NCBI RefSeq assembly: GCF_046773475.1
Contig: NZ_CP177239.1
Location: forward strand, 3,224,001 to 3,288,000
Length of the DNA stretch: 64,000 nucleotides
Source: Nitratireductor aquimarinus
Lineage (GTDB): Bacteria > Pseudomonadota > Alphaproteobacteria > Rhizobiales > Rhizobiaceae
Direction: 5' to 3'
Within the stretch, counting starts at the first letter, position 1, and every line of letters begins with the position of its first letter. Position numbers and translations under genes: made by a program. The notes below the pieces were generated by a model. That model ran no database searches, was not told where the DNA came from, and was given only the letters and a program-made list of their open reading frames with translations. This document shows, piece by piece, positions 25,826-33,806 of this stretch.

Positions 25826-26830
25826 TCAGCGGCTCATCACCGAGAGCCACTCATCGACCCAGGCCTTGCGGTTTTCCGCCACCTCTTTCGATGAGAATTC
25901 GAGCGTCTCGCCCGGCTTCACCAGAGTGTCGAACACCGGGTTGAGCGGCTCCGATGTCTCGCCGGCCGGGAACATCCAGTTGGTCTCCGGAATCGCGTCC
26001 TGAAAGCCGGGACCGGTCATGAAGGCGAGGAATTTCTGCGCCAGCGGGTTTTCCGCACCCTTCACGGTCTGTGCTGCCACTTCCACCTGAAGATAATGCC
26101 CTTCTTCAAAGCCCGCCGCCTTGTAGCGCTCGGAATCTTCGGCAATCTGGTGATAGGCGGGCGAGGTGGTGTAGGACAGCACCATCGGCGCTTCGCCGCT
26201 GGTGAACAGGCCATAGGCCTCGCTCCAGCCCGGCGTCACCGTCAGCACCTTGTCCTGCAGTTTGCCCCAGGCGTCCGCTGCGTCGTCGCCATAGACGGCC
26301 TTCATCCAGAGCAGCAGACCAAGGCCCGGCGTGGAGGTGCGCGGGTCCTGAATGGCGATCTTCAGATTGCTGTCGCTCTCCACCAGCTCCTTCAGGCTTG
26401 CCGGCGGGGTCTCGATGGCCTCGGTGTCATAGACAAAGGCGAAATAGCCGTAGTCGAACGGAACGAACGTGTCGTCCTCGAAGCCGCCCGGCACGTTCAC
26501 CCTGCCCATGTCGACGCCATGCGGCGCAAACAGGCCGGTCTCGCGGGCCTCGTGCACGAGGTTGTTGTCGAGACCGAGCACGATGTCGGCCTTGGTCGAT
26601 TTGCCTTCGAGTTTCACGCGGTTCAGAAGCGCCACGCCATCGGCCACGGAAACGAAATCCACGTCGCAGCCGCATTCCGCCTCGAACGCCTTCTCCACCG
26701 CCGGTCCGGGGCCCCAGTCGGAGGTGAAGCTCTCATAGGTGTAGACGGTGAGCTTGTCTTCGGCCGCCGCATGGCCGGCCATGGCCAGCGTGCCAAGCGC
26801 CATGGTGGAAAGCAGGGTGGTCGCGCGCAT
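25826..26830 (-). CDS. thiB: Thiamine ABC transporter substrate-binding protein
   Basis: A 334-residue periplasmic binding protein. The signal peptide ends AGHAAA-ED, and the mature part starts KLTVYTYESF, typical of ThiB (TbpA). Further family features are ADIVLGLDNNL and FVPFDYGYFAFVYD. It captures thiamine or its phosphates for ThiPQ. The frame is open upstream to 26959, but this part is the riboswitch leader, so the start is the ATG at 26830. It heads the thiBPQ operon, controlled by the TPP riboswitch. Confidence 0.94.
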   Translation of the reverse strand: MRATTLLSTMALGTLAMAGHAAAEDKLTVYTYESFTSDWGPGPAVEKAFEAECGCDVDFVSVADGVALLNRVKLEGKSTKADIVLGLDNNLVHEARETGLFAPHGVDMGRVNVPGGFEDDTFVPFDYGYFAFVYDTEAIETPPASLKELVESDSNLKIAIQDPRTSTPGLGLLLWMKAVYGDDAADAWGKLQDKVLTVTPGWSEAYGLFTSGEAPMVLSYTTSPAYHQIAEDSERYKAAGFEEGHYLQVEVAAQTVKGAENPLAQKFLAFMTGPGFQDAIPETNWMFPAGETSEPLNPVFDTLVKPGETLEFSSKEVAENRKAWVDEWLSVMSR

Positions 26831-26880
26831 CTGCGCCTCCTCTCGTTTGGTTGGGGAATGAGGCGCTGTGCGAAAAGCGT

Positions 26881-27021
26881 CTAATCCCTCCGCCGGTGCA
26901 AACCGGATCAGGTTCAGCGGGTTGGCCGGGTTCCACTGATGCGGCTTTCCCTTGATCAAGGCAAAGCTGCATCCGTTTCAACCACTGGGCCTCTCAGCCG
27001 GCAATCCGCCGGCACCCCGTT
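26881..27021 (-). ncRNA. TPP (THI-box) riboswitch controlling thiBPQ
   Basis: Read on the minus strand the element starts ACGGGGTGCC, has GGCTGAGAGG and, after a long variable stem, GAACCTGATCCGG, TTTGCACCGG and CGGAGGGATTAG. These are the conserved CUGAGA and ACCUGAUC boxes of the THI element. A 60-70-base extra hairpin is inserted in the variable arm. The 3' end lies about 50 bases before thiB, so binding of thiamine pyrophosphate probably masks the thiB ribosome-binding site or terminates transcription. Confidence 0.95.
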
Positions 27022-27122
27022 AGAGCGACCGGGAAAATAGGGCGCGGCAGGGGCCGGCGCAAGAGGCGGAATGGCGCGAACGCCGTTGGCGCTTGCCCGC
27101 CGGCATGATATGGGCCTCGACC

Positions 27123-27770
27123 ATGAGCCTGTTTACCCTTCTCCTGGGCGGAGATCTCACACGCACGCCGGCACTGGATGCCGAAATCGCCGACAGCCGC
27201 ATCATCGCGGCTGATTCAGGCATGCGCCACGCAGCGCTTCTGGGCGTTATGCCGGAGCTGTGGGTCGGCGATTTCGATTCCGAGCCGGACGGCATGGCCG
27301 AGGCCTATGCCTGGGTGCCGCGCCGCGCCTTTCCCGCCGACAAGGACAAGACGGACGGGGAACTCGCCATCGCCGCAGCGCTGGAAGCGGGCGCGACGAG
27401 CCTCGTTCTCGTGGGTGCTTTCGGCGGCGCGCGGCCCGATCACATGTTCCTGCATCTCGCGCAGGCGCTTCAGCTTTCAGAACAGGGCATTAAGACGCGG
27501 CTGACAAGCGGCGTGCAGGAAGGCGTGCCGCTGCTGCCCGGCAAACGCCATCGCTTCGACTATCCGCAGAAAACGCTGTTTTCGATCCTCGGCTTTTCGG
27601 CCCTTTCCGGCCTCACCGTGGAAGGGGCCAAATGGCCGCTCGATGCGGTCGAGGTTCCTTTCGGTTCGTCGCTGACCCTTTCCAATGTGGTCGATGGCGA
27701 ACTCGCGGTTACCCTCAAAGAGGGCAGGGCGCTTCTGGTCGCCCATCTTTCCAACGACGGAGAACACTGA
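27123..27770 (+). CDS. thiN: Thiamine pyrophosphokinase
   Basis: A 215-residue enzyme that transfers pyrophosphate from ATP to thiamine, giving TPP. Family motifs: ADSGMRHA, VGDFDSEPD, DKDKTDGELA and GARPDHM, the Asp-rich metal/ATP sites of thiamine diphosphokinase. It is divergent from thiBPQ across the riboswitch; its own leader is short and has no riboswitch. Import and phosphorylation of thiamine therefore sit side by side, but only import has the visible TPP feedback. The ABC-F gene starts 3 bp after its stop. Confidence 0.93.
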   Translation: MSLFTLLLGGDLTRTPALDAEIADSRIIAADSGMRHAALLGVMPELWVGDFDSEPDGMAEAYAWVPRRAFPADKDKTDGELAIAAALEAGATSLVLVGAFGGARPDHMFLHLAQALQLSEQGIKTRLTSGVQEGVPLLPGKRHRFDYPQKTLFSILGFSALSGLTVEGAKWPLDAVEVPFGSSLTLSNVVDGELAVTLKEGRALLVAHLSNDGEH

Positions 27771-27773
27771 TCC

Positions 27774-29585
27774 ATGGCGCCGCCTCTTTTAAAGCTTGAT
27801 GGCATTCGCCTGACCTTCGGCGGCACGCCGCTGCTCGATGGCGCATCGCTGATGGTCGGCCCCGGCGAGCGGCTGGCTCTGGTCGGGCGCAACGGCTCCG
27901 GCAAGTCGACACTTCTGAAGATCGCCGCCGGCCTCGTGGAGCCGCAGGATGGCGAGGTGTTCCGCCAGCCGACGGCGACCGTGCGCTATCTGCCCCAGTC
28001 GCCCGACTGGCAGGGTTTTTCGACCGTGCGCGCCTATGTGGAGGCCGGTCTCGGCCCGGCGGACGACATCAACCGCGTGGCGCTGGTCATCGACCGGCTG
28101 GGCCTGTCCGGCGATGAAGACCCGGCAACGCTGTCGGGCGGCGAGGCGCGCCGTGCCGCGCTCGCCCGGGTGCTTGCGCCCGAGCCGGATCTGCTGTTGC
28201 TGGACGAGCCGACCAACCATCTCGACCTCGCCACCATCGAATGGCTGGAAGAAGAGCTGCAGCGCACGTCTTCAGCCCTTGTCACCATCTCGCATGACCG
28301 TCGTTTTCTCGAACGCGTGAGCCGCGCAACCGTCTGGCTCGACCGTGGCGTGACGCGCAGGCTCGACAAGGGCTTTGCCCATTTCGAGGACTGGCGCGAT
28401 CAGGTGCTCGAAGAGGAAGAGCGCGACCAGCACAAGCTTGCCCGCAAGATCGAGCGCGAGGAGCACTGGCTGCGCTATGGCGTCACCGCGCGCCGCAAGC
28501 GCAATGTGCGGCGTCTGGGCGAGCTGCATGCGCTGCGCGAAAAGCACCGCAGCCATCGCGGTGCGGAAGGCGTGGCGACCATGACGGCCAGCGACGCCGC
28601 CGAATCCGGCAAGCTGGTCATCGAGGCAAAGGGCCTCGCCAAGTCCTATGACGGGCTTCAGGTGGTGAAGGATTTCTCCACGCGCATCCTGCGCGGCGAC
28701 CGTGTTGGCCTTGTCGGCCCCAATGGAGCCGGCAAGACGACGCTGATCAATCTTCTGACCGGCAAGCTCGAGCCGGACGAAGGCTCGCTGCGGCTGGGCG
28801 CAAATCTGGAAATCGCAATTCTGGACCAGAAACGTGCACTGGACCCGCTGGAGACCCTGTCTCATTTCCTCACCGATGGCCGTGGCGACAGCGTCGTGGT
28901 CAACGGGCAGGAGCGGCATGTCGTCTCCTACATGAAGGACTTCCTGTTCAAGCCCGAGCAGGCCCGCACGCCCATCCGCGAGCTTTCCGGTGGCGAGCGC
29001 GCGCGGCTTGTGCTCGCCCGCCTTCTGGCCCGCCCGGCCAATCTTCTCGTGCTCGATGAGCCGACCAACGATCTCGACATGGAAACGCTCGATCTCCTGC
29101 AGGAGCTTGTCGAGGGCTTCCCCGGCACCGTGCTGCTCGTCAGCCATGACCGCGACTTCCTCGACCGCACGGTCACGAGCACCATTGCGCCGGCCGGCGA
29201 TGGCCGCTGGATCGAATATGCCGGCGGCTATGCCGACATGATGGCGCAGCGCAAGGGCGAGGAGCTGGAGCGGCGCAAGGCGCGCACGGCAGAGCAGCAG
29301 AAGACCAGGTCAGCCGGCAATGCAGGTGCGCCGAGGGCAGCTTCGAAGAAGCTCTCCTACAAGCAGAAATTCGCACTGGAGACCCTGCCGAAGAAGATCG
29401 ATGAGCTGGCTGACGAAATCGCGGCTCTGGAGAAAAAGCTCGCCGATCCCAACCTCTACACGCGCGATGCCGCCGCCTTTCAGCGCTTTTCCAAGGAGCT
29501 GGACGACGCGCGCGCCAGCAGCGAGAAGATGGAAGAAGAGTGGCTGGAACTCGAAATGCTGCGCGAGGAAATCGAAGGCGCTTAG
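27774..29585 (+). CDS. ABC-F family ATPase (Uup-like)
   Basis: A 603-residue soluble protein with two ABC domains. Domain 1: GRNGSGKST, LSGGEARRAALARVL, LLLLDEPTNHLD. Domain 2: GPNGAGKTT, LSGGERARLVLARLL, VLDEPTNDLD. An inter-domain linker lies about residues 205-280, and the C-terminal tail (about 520-603) is a charged coiled coil, as in Uup. There are no transmembrane parts. ABC-F proteins act on ribosomes, or for Uup on DNA/branched structures and ribosome assembly. It is probably cotranscribed with thiN (3 bp gap), though the functions are unrelated. Confidence 0.9.
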   Translation: MAPPLLKLDGIRLTFGGTPLLDGASLMVGPGERLALVGRNGSGKSTLLKIAAGLVEPQDGEVFRQPTATVRYLPQSPDWQGFSTVRAYVEAGLGPADDINRVALVIDRLGLSGDEDPATLSGGEARRAALARVLAPEPDLLLLDEPTNHLDLATIEWLEEELQRTSSALVTISHDRRFLERVSRATVWLDRGVTRRLDKGFAHFEDWRDQVLEEEERDQHKLARKIEREEHWLRYGVTARRKRNVRRLGELHALREKHRSHRGAEGVATMTASDAAESGKLVIEAKGLAKSYDGLQVVKDFSTRILRGDRVGLVGPNGAGKTTLINLLTGKLEPDEGSLRLGANLEIAILDQKRALDPLETLSHFLTDGRGDSVVVNGQERHVVSYMKDFLFKPEQARTPIRELSGGERARLVLARLLARPANLLVLDEPTNDLDMETLDLLQELVEGFPGTVLLVSHDRDFLDRTVTSTIAPAGDGRWIEYAGGYADMMAQRKGEELERRKARTAEQQKTRSAGNAGAPRAASKKLSYKQKFALETLPKKIDELADEIAALEKKLADPNLYTRDAAAFQRFSKELDDARASSEKMEEEWLELEMLREEIEGA

Positions 29586-29617
29586 CGGTTTTTGCTGAAG
29601 CACCAACTTCAAGGCCA

Positions 29618-29759
29618 CCTTCTCCCCGCATGCGGGGAGAAGGTGAGGATGAGGGGCGAGCGCCAACCTTTCCGAACCCAACACCCTGCGAGCTTGTCAA
29701 GCGCAGCGTCAGCCCCTCATCCCCCTGCCGGGACCTTCTCCCCGCATGCGGGGAGAAGG
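29618..29759. repeat. Pair of facing palindromic repeats (CCTTCTCCCC family)
   Basis: Two identical 26-bp perfect palindromes (29618-29643 and 29734-29759; arms CCTTCTCCCCGCA and TGCGGGGAGAAGG). Between them GATGAGGGGC (29649 on) and GCCCCTCATC (29712 on) are mutually inverted, so the whole 142 bases can fold into one long structure. The element fills the gap between the ABC-F gene and xerC and may act as a terminator. Relatives occur inside ftsY at 46781 and 46903. Confidence 0.9.
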
Positions 29760-29818
29760 AAGCTGTCATCCCGCACGCCTTCACCGGCTGCTAACCAGAC
29801 TGGTTCACAATGCTTCCC

Positions 29819-30760
29819 ATGAACCAGGAATTTCTCGTTTCCGCAAAGCCCGACCTTCAAAAGGCCCGCACCGCATGGCTTGCCACGCTTGCCGGTGAGC
29901 GGCGTCTCTCTGCGCTCACCGTCGATGCCTATGAGCGCGATACGCGGCAGTTTCTGCAATTCCTGACCGGCCATTGCGGCGATGCGCCGGGCCTCTCCGA
30001 TATTGCCGAACTGCGCCCGGCGGATCTGCGCGCCTTCCTCGCCTTTCGGCGTGGCAATGGAGCCGGCGCGCGCACGCTCGGTCGCGGCCTTGCCGGGGTC
30101 CGCTCCTTCCTGCGCTACCTTGAGCGCCGCGGGCTTGTGAATGCGGCCGCCGCAGCAGCGCTCAAAGCGCCGCGCGCACCCCGTGCATTGCCCAAGCCGC
30201 TGACGGCGGTCGATGCCCGCAAGGTCGCTTCCGGCAGCGGCCAACTGGCCGAAGAGCCGTGGATCGCCGCGCGCAACGCAGCCGTCTTCACGCTGCTTTA
30301 CGGCGCGGGGCTGCGCATTTCCGAGGCGCTGGGGCTTCTGTGCAGTCAGGTTGCCGACATGCGCCAGGGTGCGCTGCGCATCACCGGCAAGGGCGGCAAG
30401 ACGCGGCTCGTGCCCGTCCTGCCCGTCACGGTCGAGGCGGTCGCCGAATACCAGCGTCTCTGCCCCTGGCATGGTGAGGCCGACAAGCCGCTCTTTCGCG
30501 GCGCGCGGGGCGGCGCGTTGCAACCGGCCATCATTCAGCGCGAGATGAAGCGCATGCGCTCGGCGCTCAATCTGCCGGAAACGGCGACGCCGCATGCGCT
30601 GCGGCATTCCTTTGCCACCCATCTTCTGGGGCGTGGCGGCGATCTGCGCGCAATCCAGGAACTGCTCGGTCACGCCAGCCTCTCCACCACGCAGGTCTAT
30701 ACCGGTGTGGACACGGCGCGGCTTCTGGAAATCTACGATGCGGCCCACCCGCGCGCCTGA
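29819..30760 (+). CDS. xerC: Tyrosine recombinase XerC
   Basis: A 313-residue site-specific recombinase, counted from MNQEF at 29819 (ATG 29810 is in frame, three codons longer). The N-terminal SAM-like core-binding domain covers about 1-110 and the catalytic domain the rest. Catalytic residues: Arg in GAGLRISEALGL, Lys in TGKGGKTR, His-x2-Arg in HALRHSFATHLL, His in LLGHASLSTTQ and the nucleophile Tyr in VYTGVD. Together with XerD it resolves chromosome dimers at dif. It is a housekeeping gene, not a phage integrase: there is no att site or phage gene around. Confidence 0.93.
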   Translation: MNQEFLVSAKPDLQKARTAWLATLAGERRLSALTVDAYERDTRQFLQFLTGHCGDAPGLSDIAELRPADLRAFLAFRRGNGAGARTLGRGLAGVRSFLRYLERRGLVNAAAAAALKAPRAPRALPKPLTAVDARKVASGSGQLAEEPWIAARNAAVFTLLYGAGLRISEALGLLCSQVADMRQGALRITGKGGKTRLVPVLPVTVEAVAEYQRLCPWHGEADKPLFRGARGGALQPAIIQREMKRMRSALNLPETATPHALRHSFATHLLGRGGDLRAIQELLGHASLSTTQVYTGVDTARLLEIYDAAHPRA

Positions 30761-30845
30761 AACATTCCCCCGCAACCACTGGGTTCCCACGAAACCGCGC
30801 GGTTCGATTAACGCTTTGGCCGTGATTTGCGTCTAGCGTGGCCGC

Positions 30846-31925
30846 ATGAAAACGCACGTCAAAGCCACCGCCATTCCCATGGCCGAACGGTTCGCAGATC
30901 GCCTCTTCCAGCTGGCGGCTGCCTTTCCGTTGCTTCTCCTTCTCGCGCTTGTCGTCGGCCTCGTCACGGCCACCCCGGCGAAGTCCAGAGAGATTGTCTG
31001 CGCGGGCAAGAACCTTCTGACCGAACTCGCAACGGACGATCCCGCAGCGCTCGAAGAGGTGCAGCGGCAGGCGGCCGAAACGCCCAATGGCAGTGGGCTT
31101 CTGTGGCGGGTCGAAAAGGAGGGCGTGGAGCCCTCTTATCTTTTCGGCACCATGCATATGAGCGATCCGCGTGTCGTGACGCTGACGGAAGACGCGCAGG
31201 CAGCCTTCGATGCCTCCGAGCGTGTCGTGATCGAGACGACCGACATTCTCGACCAGTCCAAAATGGCGGCCGCCATGTTCAAGCGGCCCGAACTGATGAT
31301 GTTCACCGGCGACGAAACGCTGGCCGATCATCTGAGCGAGGAAGACCGCAAAGCGGTTTCAGAGGCGCTGGCCGAGCGCGGCGTGCCCTTTTCCAGCGTC
31401 CAGAAGATGAAACCCTGGATGCTGATTTCGCTGGTCGCCCTGCCGGGCTGTGAGCTTGAGCGCAAGGAAGCGGGCATGCCGATCCTCGACATCAAGCTTG
31501 CCGCCGATGCGGAAGCCTCCGGCAAGGAAGTGCTTGGTCTCGAATCCGCTGTCGAACAGCTCGACGCCATGGCTTCGCTGCCGCTCGACCTGCATATGCG
31601 CGGTCTGGTGGAAACGCTGGCGCTCGGCGATGGCCTTGATGACGTGATGGAGACCATGGTCGCGCTCTATGCGCAGGGTGAGACGGGCATGTTCTGGCCG
31701 CTCATCCGCGTCGCCATTCCTCAGGAGGAAAGCGCCGGCGACGACTATGCCGCGTTCGATGAGGCGATGATCAGGGTGCGCAATGGAACCATGGCCGAGC
31801 GCGCCGCGCCGATCCTCGACCGGGGCAGGGCGTTCATCGCCGTCGGCGCACTGCATCTGCCCGGTGAGGAAGGCCTCATCGAGTTGCTCCGCGCCGAGGG
31901 CTATGCGGTCGAACCCGTTCTGTAA
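30846..31925 (+). CDS. TraB/GumN family protein
   Basis: A 359-residue protein with an N-terminal hydrophobic segment (LLLLLALVVGLVTATPA, about 30-47), either a signal peptide or an anchor, followed by the TraB/GumN domain: the GTMHMSD motif (Gly-x2-His) near residue 100 and the later conserved ALHLPGEEGLIELLRAEGY near the C-terminus. The family has Tiki-like folds and is suggested to be metal-dependent proteases, but the substrate in bacteria is unknown. It stands between xerC and a tiny membrane protein gene, with the same direction. Confidence 0.88.
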   Translation: MKTHVKATAIPMAERFADRLFQLAAAFPLLLLLALVVGLVTATPAKSREIVCAGKNLLTELATDDPAALEEVQRQAAETPNGSGLLWRVEKEGVEPSYLFGTMHMSDPRVVTLTEDAQAAFDASERVVIETTDILDQSKMAAAMFKRPELMMFTGDETLADHLSEEDRKAVSEALAERGVPFSSVQKMKPWMLISLVALPGCELERKEAGMPILDIKLAADAEASGKEVLGLESAVEQLDAMASLPLDLHMRGLVETLALGDGLDDVMETMVALYAQGETGMFWPLIRVAIPQEESAGDDYAAFDEAMIRVRNGTMAERAAPILDRGRAFIAVGALHLPGEEGLIELLRAEGYAVEPVL

Positions 31926-31998
31926 TTCCGGGGTTCCGGCTAACTAATTGCATGTTATCGTCTGGCCAGCGCTGGGGAGCGCCATCTGGAGTGCGATC

Positions 31999-32235
31999 AT
32001 GCGCGACGACAATGATAATGAAAAAAACGGGGATAATGAAAAACCCGGGCGTCATTCCGCCGGGTCGGCCGGCGCGGTGAGATCGGAAGGAACGCGCGGC
32101 TTCGTGCTCGGTGCCGTGGGCGCCGCGATCATCATCCTCGTCATCATGGCGTTTTCCGGCACCGGCTTCTTCGGCGGGGAAGACGCCCCGCCTGCGGAAG
32201 ATGCGGGTGTCGTGCCCTTGGGCGATGGCGGCTAA
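31999..32235 (+). CDS. Small single-span membrane protein of unknown function
   Basis: A 78-residue protein: a very hydrophilic, Asn/Asp/Glu-rich N-terminus (MRDDNDNEKNGDNEKPG), one transmembrane helix (GFVLGAVGAAIIILVIMAF, about residues 34-53) and an acidic Pro-rich tail. The start at 31999 follows TCTGGAG; a TTG 51 bases upstream is in frame but less likely. No family is recognised. It lies 73 bp behind the TraB/GumN gene and could be in the same transcript. Confidence 0.6.
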   Translation: MRDDNDNEKNGDNEKPGRHSAGSAGAVRSEGTRGFVLGAVGAAIIILVIMAFSGTGFFGGEDAPPAEDAGVVPLGDGG

Positions 32236-32301
32236 GGGGCTTTCTGTCCGGCGAGATGCCTGACACGGCACACATCAAAGCTCGTAAATCCGACCTGAAA
32301 C

Positions 32302-32334
32302 GAAAAAGCCCCGCAGCTTGCGCCACGGGGCCTT
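32302..32334 (-). terminator. Terminator of the TCA operon (after lpdA)
   Basis: On the minus strand GCCCCG and CGGGGC enclose a 12-base inner part that can pair further, followed by T5. It lies 28 bases behind the lpdA stop. Confidence 0.75.
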
Positions 32335-32361
32335 TGTCTCACGCAAATGCGCGGGATCGGA

Positions 32362-33774
32362 TCACATGTGGATCGGCTTGGCGAAGGTCGCGAGAGCCGC
32401 TTCCTTGACCGTTTCCGACATGGTCGGGTGGGCGTGGCAGGTGCGCGCCAGGTCTTCCGACGAACCACCGAACTCCATGAGGACAGCAGCCTCGTGGATC
32501 ATTTCGCCAGCACCAAAGCCGACGATGTGAACACCCAGAACACGGTCCGTCTTCTTGTCGGCAAGCACCTTCACGAAGCCGTCCGTCTTCAGCATGGAGC
32601 GCGCGCGTCCATTGGCCGAGAAGGGGAATTTGCCGGCGTTGTAGTCCACGCCTGCCTTCTTCAGCTCTTCCTCGGTCTTGCCGACGGAAGCGACTTCAGG
32701 GCTCGTGTAGACCACGCCGGGGATCACGTCATAGTTCACGTGTCCGGCCTGACCCGCCAGGATCTCGGCCACGGCAACGCCTTCATCCTCGGCCTTGTGC
32801 GCAAGCATCGGTCCGGCAATCACGTCGCCGATGGCGTAGACGCCCTCGACATTGGTGCGGAAGTGACCATCGGTCTTCACGCGGCCGCGCTCGTCCAGCT
32901 CGACGCCAACCGTGTCGAGGCCGAGACCATCGGTGTAGGGCTTGCGGCCCGTCGCCACCAGAACGACGTCGGCTTCCAGCGTTTCGGCGTCGCCGCCCTT
33001 TGCCGGCTCGAAGGTCACCTTCGCGCCCTTGCCGGCCTTGGCCACATCCGTGACCTTCGCGCCGAGCTTGAACTCGAAGCCCTGCTTGCCCAGCATGCGC
33101 TGAAACTGTTTGGCCACTTCGCCGTCCATGCCGCCGAGGATCGTGTCGAGATACTCGACCACCGTCACCTTGGCGCCCAGACGCGCCCAGACGGAGCCAA
33201 GCTCGAGACCGATCACGCCGCCGCCGACAACGATCATGCGCTCCGGCACCTTGGAGAGTTCCAGCGCACCGGTGGAGGAGACGATCACCTTCTCGTCGAA
33301 CGTCACATCTACGCCCGGAATGCCGGCCACGGCCGAGCCCGTGGCGATGACGATGTTCTTCGCCTCCACGGTCTCTTCCTTGCCGTCATCGGCCTTCACG
33401 GTCACCTTGCCTTTGCCGGCAATGCTTCCGAAGCCGCGATAGATGTCGATCTTGTTCTTCTTCATCAGGAAGTCGAGACCCTTGGTGTTCTGCTCGACTG
33501 TCTTGACGCGGTGCTCCATCATCTTCTTGAGGTTGAGCTTGGGCTTGCTCACCTCGACGCCGAGATCGGCAAGACCATGTCCTGCCTCCTCGAACATCTC
33601 CGTGGCGTGCAGCAGCGCCTTGGAAGGGATGCAGCCCACATTGACGCAGGTGCCGCCATGGGTGGGCAGCTTCTCGACCACGGCCGTCTTGAGGCCAAGC
33701 TGCGCCGCCTTGATGGCGCAGACATAGCCGCCGGGGCCGGTGCCGATCACGACGAGATCATAGGTGTTGGACAT
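32362..33774 (-). CDS. lpdA: Dihydrolipoyl dehydrogenase (E3)
   Basis: A 470-residue FAD flavoenzyme that reoxidises dihydrolipoyl groups with NAD+. FAD motif GTGPGGYVCAI near the N-terminus, redox disulfide GGTCVNVGCIPSKALL (Cys-x4-Cys), NAD motif VVGGGVIGLELGSV and the C-terminal His-Glu pair in HAHPTMSET. It is the last gene of mdh-sucC-sucD-sucA-sucB-lpdA and therefore the E3 of 2-oxoglutarate dehydrogenase. An E3 for pyruvate dehydrogenase would normally be a second copy elsewhere. Confidence 0.96.
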   Translation of the reverse strand: MSNTYDLVVIGTGPGGYVCAIKAAQLGLKTAVVEKLPTHGGTCVNVGCIPSKALLHATEMFEEAGHGLADLGVEVSKPKLNLKKMMEHRVKTVEQNTKGLDFLMKKNKIDIYRGFGSIAGKGKVTVKADDGKEETVEAKNIVIATGSAVAGIPGVDVTFDEKVIVSSTGALELSKVPERMIVVGGGVIGLELGSVWARLGAKVTVVEYLDTILGGMDGEVAKQFQRMLGKQGFEFKLGAKVTDVAKAGKGAKVTFEPAKGGDAETLEADVVLVATGRKPYTDGLGLDTVGVELDERGRVKTDGHFRTNVEGVYAIGDVIAGPMLAHKAEDEGVAVAEILAGQAGHVNYDVIPGVVYTSPEVASVGKTEEELKKAGVDYNAGKFPFSANGRARSMLKTDGFVKVLADKKTDRVLGVHIVGFGAGEMIHEAAVLMEFGGSSEDLARTCHAHPTMSETVKEAALATFAKPIHM

Positions 33775-33806
33775 GGGTCTTTTGCCTTTTTCTGCTCGGT
33801 GATCGC

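Noticed and set aside
29819..30760. Phage or integron integrase
   Set aside because: Matches chromosomal XerC; no att repeats, phage genes or gene cassettes nearby.
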